A stretch of DNA of 8,499 bases. Origin: Demequinaceae bacterium UBA4004 (GTDB taxonomy: Bacteria; Actinomycetota; Actinomycetes; Actinomycetales; Demequinaceae). The stretch's first letter is position 1; the number at the start of each line of letters is the position of its first letter. The stretch is from contig DGBM01000269.1 of the NCBI GenBank assembly GCA_002384765.1, positions 1,581-10,079 of the forward strand. Reading direction: 5' to 3'. The notes beneath the pieces were generated by a model, which saw nothing but the letters and a program-made list of their open reading frames with translations, was not told the DNA's origin and did no database searches. Made by a program: the position numbers and the translations under genes. Shown piece by piece: positions 6,023 through 8,499 of this stretch.

Positions 6023-7333
6023 GTGCCTGAGCCTACTTCCCCGTGCCCTGCTGCCTCGTGTGGTGCCTGTCAGACGTGGCTGGGGTTGCCGGCGATGAGC
6101 GTCACCGGGGTGGTGGATGACGGTGATGCTGGGCTGGTGGTGCACGTGGAGTCCACGCCGGGGCCGGCCGGGTGCCCGCACTGTGGGGTGGTGGCCACCG
6201 CTCACGGCCGCGATCAGGTCCGCCTGGTGGACGCCCCCTCGTTCGGCAGACCGGTGCGACTGGTGTGGGCCAAGCGCAGATACGTGTGCCGAGAGGCCCT
6301 CTGCCCTGGTGCGAGCTTCACCGAGCAGAACCCGTCGGTGGCCCCACCACGGGGCACGTTGACCACCCGGGCGGTGTCCTGGGCAGTGCGCGAACTGCGG
6401 GGCGAGCACGCTTCGATCTCAGGTCTGGCCCGTCGGCTGGGGGTGGACTGGCACACCGTGTGGAACGCTGTGCGCGCCCACCTGGAAGCGTTGGAGGCCG
6501 ACCCGGCCCGGTTCGACGGTGTCACGATGCTCGGGGTCGATGAGCACGTGTGGCACCACGTCGATCCGCGCACGCGTGGCCCGCGGATGCTCACCGGCAT
6601 GGTCGACCTGACCCGCGACCAGGACGGCCGGACCCGTGCCCGGCTGCTCGACCTCGTCCCGGGCCGTTCTGGCGCCGTGTACGGGGCGTGGCTCACTGAC
6701 CGGGGGCAGGTCTTCCGCGGCGGGGTGCAGATCGCCACGCTGGACCCCTTCCACGGGTACAAGAACGCGATCGATGACCACCTCGCCGACGCGACCGCGG
6801 TCGTGGACGCCTTCCACGTCGTGAAGCTCGCCACCGCGTGCGTGGACGACGTCCGTCGCCGAGTCCAGCAGGACACCACCGGCCACCGCGGGCGCAGGGG
6901 CGACCCCTTGTACGGGATCAGGACCCTGCTGCACGCCGGGGTCGAGAACATCACCGAACGGCAACGAGCCCGCCTCACCGCAGCGTTCACCGCCCACGAG
7001 GCACACGTCGAGGTGGAGCTCGCCTGGCAGGTCGCCCAAGACGTCCGAGCCCTGTTCCACGCCCCCACCCCTACCGTCGGCAGGGCCGCCGCGCAGCGCC
7101 TACTCGAGATCCTGCCGACCAGTCCCATCCGCGAGGTCAAACGCCTGGGCCGCACCCTGCAACGATGGTCCGCACCCCTGCTGGCTTACTACGACACCGG
7201 CGGAGCATCCAACGGCGGCACCGAAGCCATCAACGGACTGATCGAGCTCCACCGCCGCGTCGCGCGCGGCTTCCGCAACCGCCACAACTACCGACTCCGC
7301 ATGCTCCTCATCGGCGGAGGACTCACCCCATGA
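6023..7333 (+). CDS. ISL3-family transposase
   Basis: The 436-residue protein has the family layout. An N-terminal zinc-binding segment contains CPHC (51-54) and C89/C94. A helix-turn-helix follows (ISGLARRLGVDWHTVWNAV, about 132-150). The DDE catalytic domain starts at GVDEH (D173) and continues with TLDPFHGYKNAI (239-250) and VVDAFHVVKLA (D262). The last acidic residue is in NGGTEAINGLIE (E401), followed by RGFRNRHNYRLRMLL. It should cut and join at the 24-bp terminal repeats. The start is the GTG at 6023, eight bases after AAGGA; the length is normal for the family and no motif is broken. Translation may be controlled by the leader hairpins. The gene fills the element and ends at the right repeat. 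Confidence 0.93.
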   Translation: MPEPTSPCPAASCGACQTWLGLPAMSVTGVVDDGDAGLVVHVESTPGPAGCPHCGVVATAHGRDQVRLVDAPSFGRPVRLVWAKRRYVCREALCPGASFTEQNPSVAPPRGTLTTRAVSWAVRELRGEHASISGLARRLGVDWHTVWNAVRAHLEALEADPARFDGVTMLGVDEHVWHHVDPRTRGPRMLTGMVDLTRDQDGRTRARLLDLVPGRSGAVYGAWLTDRGQVFRGGVQIATLDPFHGYKNAIDDHLADATAVVDAFHVVKLATACVDDVRRRVQQDTTGHRGRRGDPLYGIRTLLHAGVENITERQRARLTAAFTAHEAHVEVELAWQVAQDVRALFHAPTPTVGRAAAQRLLEILPTSPIREVKRLGRTLQRWSAPLLAYYDTGGASNGGTEAINGLIELHRRVARGFRNRHNYRLRMLLIGGGLTP

Positions 7334-7356
7334 CCCACGCTCAACTCCGAAGAGCC
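7333..7356 (-). repeat. Right terminal inverted repeat of ISL3 element
   Basis: Perfect reverse complement of the left repeat. Its first base is the last base of the transposase stop codon, so the gene runs right up to the repeat. Confidence 0.95.
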
Positions 7357-7364
7357 GGAAAACC
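7357..7364. repeat. Target-site duplication GGAAAACC, right side of ISL3 element
   Basis: This is the second copy of the 8-bp duplication at 5916-5923, directly after the right terminal repeat. Confidence 0.95.
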
Positions 7365-7494
7365 GAGTACAACCACCACCGCCGACACTCATCGCTCGGC
7401 TACCTCGCACCTGCCGACTACGCTCGGCAATGCGCCCACCAAATGGAAACCGACGACTCACAGACCGTCCGGACCTAACGAAGGGGGCGGCCCA

Positions 7495-7498
7495 CGAC
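7495..7498. repeat. Target-site duplication CGAC, right side of IS3-family element
   Basis: This is the second copy of the 4-bp duplication found at 4803-4806. It places the IS3 end 28 bases from the relaxase stop codon. Confidence 0.8.
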
Positions 7499-7526
7499 CG
7501 GTACGGATAAGCCGTGACCGTCACAG

Positions 7527-8499
7527 TCATAATCGCGGGCCACGCTGCCGCTGATCCAAGCGCTCACTCTCATCGGCGGTGAACTCGTCGACGCGCTCGG
7601 TGGTGACCGCTGGTCCATTTCGGACGCGCGCAGCCAGGTCCGCCAGGCGGTCACTGAGTCTCTCACCATCGTCGGGCTCGACCTGCTTGTAGCGGGCGGC
7701 TTCCTGCTCGACCTCGCGGCGCGCGACTTCCAGGCCGAGGTCGCCGCGGTCGCGTTGCGCGGCCGCGGCCCATTCCTCGGCCGCCGCCTCGAGGCTGGCG
7801 GCTTCGATGTGCACGACGTTGTCGATGCGTCCGCGGGTCATGCCGACGTAGAGGCCGGCGGCGTCGGTGGCCTCGGTCAGTACGCACGCACCGCTGCGCG
7901 CGGTGACGCCCTGTACGCCGTAGATCGTGGACGCGTACGCGAGGTGGACGCGTTCGCGCGCGTACGCGGCGTCGACCTCGCGGACCTCACCGTCGTCGTT
8001 GACGAGCACGAGGCCGCCGTGGGGGTGGATCTGGTCGATGATCCAGCTCTGCCGGTTCGCGACCTGCAGGTCGGCGTCGTTCTGGCGGGTCATGACCCGC
8101 TCACCGACGCACATCGGTAGACCGTCGGAGCCGGTCACCTGCCGCTCGGGGTCGATGTGCCCGTGCTCGGCCAGCCAGTCGTGCACGGCTTGGTTGATCA
8201 GCTCGGCGTCCTCGTTGCTCGCGACGCTCAACGCGTGGCTGCGCCCGGCAACATGTTGGGCCGCCGCATCGAGCGCGACCGCGGCCAGCAGGCCGGCGCG
8301 GTCCTCATGCAGGCGCACCCGCCCGGACGCGACCAGCTCGTTGAACACCGCGCGGGGGTCGCTCTGGTGGCGCATCCGCAGCGACAGGTCCGCGTACCCG
8401 CGGTCCGGCGTGCGCTCGACCCGCCCGTCGGGCATCTGGCGTTCGATCTGGAAGCGGTGCACGCCGGCCATCTCGACCTGCGCCGGCGCCCATTCGGCG
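7527..8499 (-). CDS. MobF/TraA-like relaxase, C-terminal helicase part, 5' end outside the window
   Basis: The minus-strand frame is open from the window edge to the TGA at 7527-7529, giving 323 visible residues. The ATG at 8471 is internal, because family-like sequence (AEWAPAQVE) precedes it. Counting from that ATG, RecD-like SF1 helicase features are SVASNEDAELINQAVHDWL (82-100), GERVMTRQNDADL (123-135), the motif V region LAYASTIYGVQGVTARSG (177-194) and the motif VI region GLYVGMTRGRIDNVV (206-220). The relaxase domain and Walker A would lie outside the window. Such proteins nick the transfer origin and unwind the strand sent to the recipient cell. After the helicase only about 95 residues follow, mostly charged helix, shorter than many actinobacterial TraA proteins. 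The gene is convergent with the DUF4913 operon. Confidence 0.85.
   Translation of the reverse strand, partial: AEWAPAQVEMAGVHRFQIERQMPDGRVERTPDRGYADLSLRMRHQSDPRAVFNELVASGRVRLHEDRAGLLAAVALDAAAQHVAGRSHALSVASNEDAELINQAVHDWLAEHGHIDPERQVTGSDGLPMCVGERVMTRQNDADLQVANRQSWIIDQIHPHGGLVLVNDDGEVREVDAAYARERVHLAYASTIYGVQGVTARSGACVLTEATDAAGLYVGMTRGRIDNVVHIEAASLEAAAEEWAAAAQRDRGDLGLEVARREVEQEAARYKQVEPDDGERLSDRLADLAARVRNGPAVTTERVDEFTADESERLDQRQRGPRL

Larger units (their letters stand above)
5924..7356 (+). mobile_element. ISL3-family insertion sequence, complete, 1433 bp
   Basis: The ends are perfect 24-bp inverted repeats beginning GGCTCTTCGGAG (5924-5947 and, on the minus strand, 7356-7333). Each end is flanked by GGAAAACC (5916-5923 and 7357-7364), the 8-bp target duplication expected of this family. 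The element contains one transposase gene covering most of its length. Ends, duplication and gene are all intact, so this copy looks recent and potentially active. Confidence 0.95.
5168..7478 (+). pseudogene. IS3-family transposase OrfB (DDE integrase), split by an ISL3 insertion
   Basis: The frame carries an IS3 OrfB of 275 residues counted from the ATG at 5210, in two pieces: up to 5923 and from 7365 to the TAA at 7476-7478. The first piece has an HTH_21-like region (HPRWGYRRAYHDARAEGWNVN, about 49-69) and then the rve catalytic core. The acidic triad is D113 in VVWAIDFQFD, D172 in LRSDNGPEF and E207 in NGFVESFNSRIRDE. The second piece restores the end of the core, KTEYNHHRRHSSLGYLAPADY. 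With the ISL3 copy present the protein reads into the ISL3 repeat and stops at 5957-5959 after GAWG. The triad is retained but the C-terminal part is missing, so activity is doubtful. The OrfB stop codon lies inside the right inverted repeat. Confidence 0.9.
4807..7494 (+). mobile_element. IS3-family insertion sequence (IS407-like), interrupted by an ISL3-family element
   Basis: The left end begins TGGGCTGACCCC at 4807. The right end at 7494, read on the minus strand, begins TGGGCCGCCCCC. The repeats are imperfect at the tips. Over 27 inner positions (4824-4850 against 7452-7478) they match at 24, starting from the shared TTAGGTCCGG. Both ends are flanked by CGAC (4803-4806 and 7495-7498), a 4-bp target duplication as expected for the IS407 group. 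Without the inserted ISL3 copy and one duplication, the element would be 1247 bp. It has orfA and a -1-frame orfB. The copy cannot make intact transposase now because orfB is split. Confidence 0.9.

Noticed and set aside
6214..7155. Long minus-strand frame opposite the ISL3 transposase gene
   Set aside because: Its product is an Arg/Ser/Thr-rich mirror of a GC-rich gene; the plus strand carries clear transposase motifs.
7514..7524. Palindrome GTGAC-C-GTCAC just past the relaxase stop
   Set aside because: Too short for a terminator, no T-tract, and no second copy seen to suggest a binding site.
7755..8120. Plus-strand frame of 121 codons within the relaxase region
   Set aside because: It overlaps recognisable helicase motifs on the minus strand and has a shadow-like G/A/V/D-rich composition.
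1..8499. CRISPR array or tandem repeat array
   Set aside because: I saw no regularly spaced direct repeats; the only clear repeats are IS ends, target duplications and short hairpins.

Overview
The window looks like accessory DNA from a high-GC actinobacterium. The flanking genes use strongly GC-rich codons, and DUF4913 proteins and TraA/MobF-type relaxases are typical of actinobacterial plasmids and integrative conjugative elements (ICEs). The genus cannot be fixed from this sequence.

Layout. At the left edge is the 3' end of a probable conjugation coupling-protein gene (1-108). It overlaps by ATGA a DUF4913 gene (105-632). At the right edge, on the minus strand, is the C-terminal helicase part of a MobF/TraA-like relaxase (7527-8499, 5' end outside the window). 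Between these conjugation genes lies a block of cargo. It holds an HNH nuclease remnant (933-1295), a DUF3644 gene on the minus strand (1296-2366), a divergent P-loop ATPase gene (2761-4263), a 543-bp gene-free stretch with a decayed tRNA-Thr(CGU) copy (about 4515-4576), and a nested pair of insertion sequences (4807-7494).

The nested insertion can be resolved to the base. An IS3-family element of the IS407 type (inverted repeats at both ends, 4-bp duplication CGAC) was inserted first. An ISL3-family element of 1433 bp (5924-7356) then inserted into its orfB. The ISL3 copy has perfect 24-bp terminal repeats and an 8-bp duplication GGAAAACC. Removing it and one duplication copy restores an unbroken orfB. 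The IS3 copy keeps a G GGA AAC slippery heptamer for making the OrfAB fusion. The ISL3 leader has two overlapping inverted repeats in A-B-A'-B' order, and the second covers the ribosome binding site of the transposase gene.

How it fits together. The outer genes belong to a conjugation module. The inner genes are of families often found in anti-phage or genome-defence islands: a DUF3644 protein with an HEPN-like R-x4-H motif, a Sll1717-like P-loop ATPase and the nuclease-domain remnant. The region therefore reads as a cargo hotspot in a conjugative element, later disrupted by IS insertions. A joint function for the DUF3644 protein and the ATPase is only inferred from their position.
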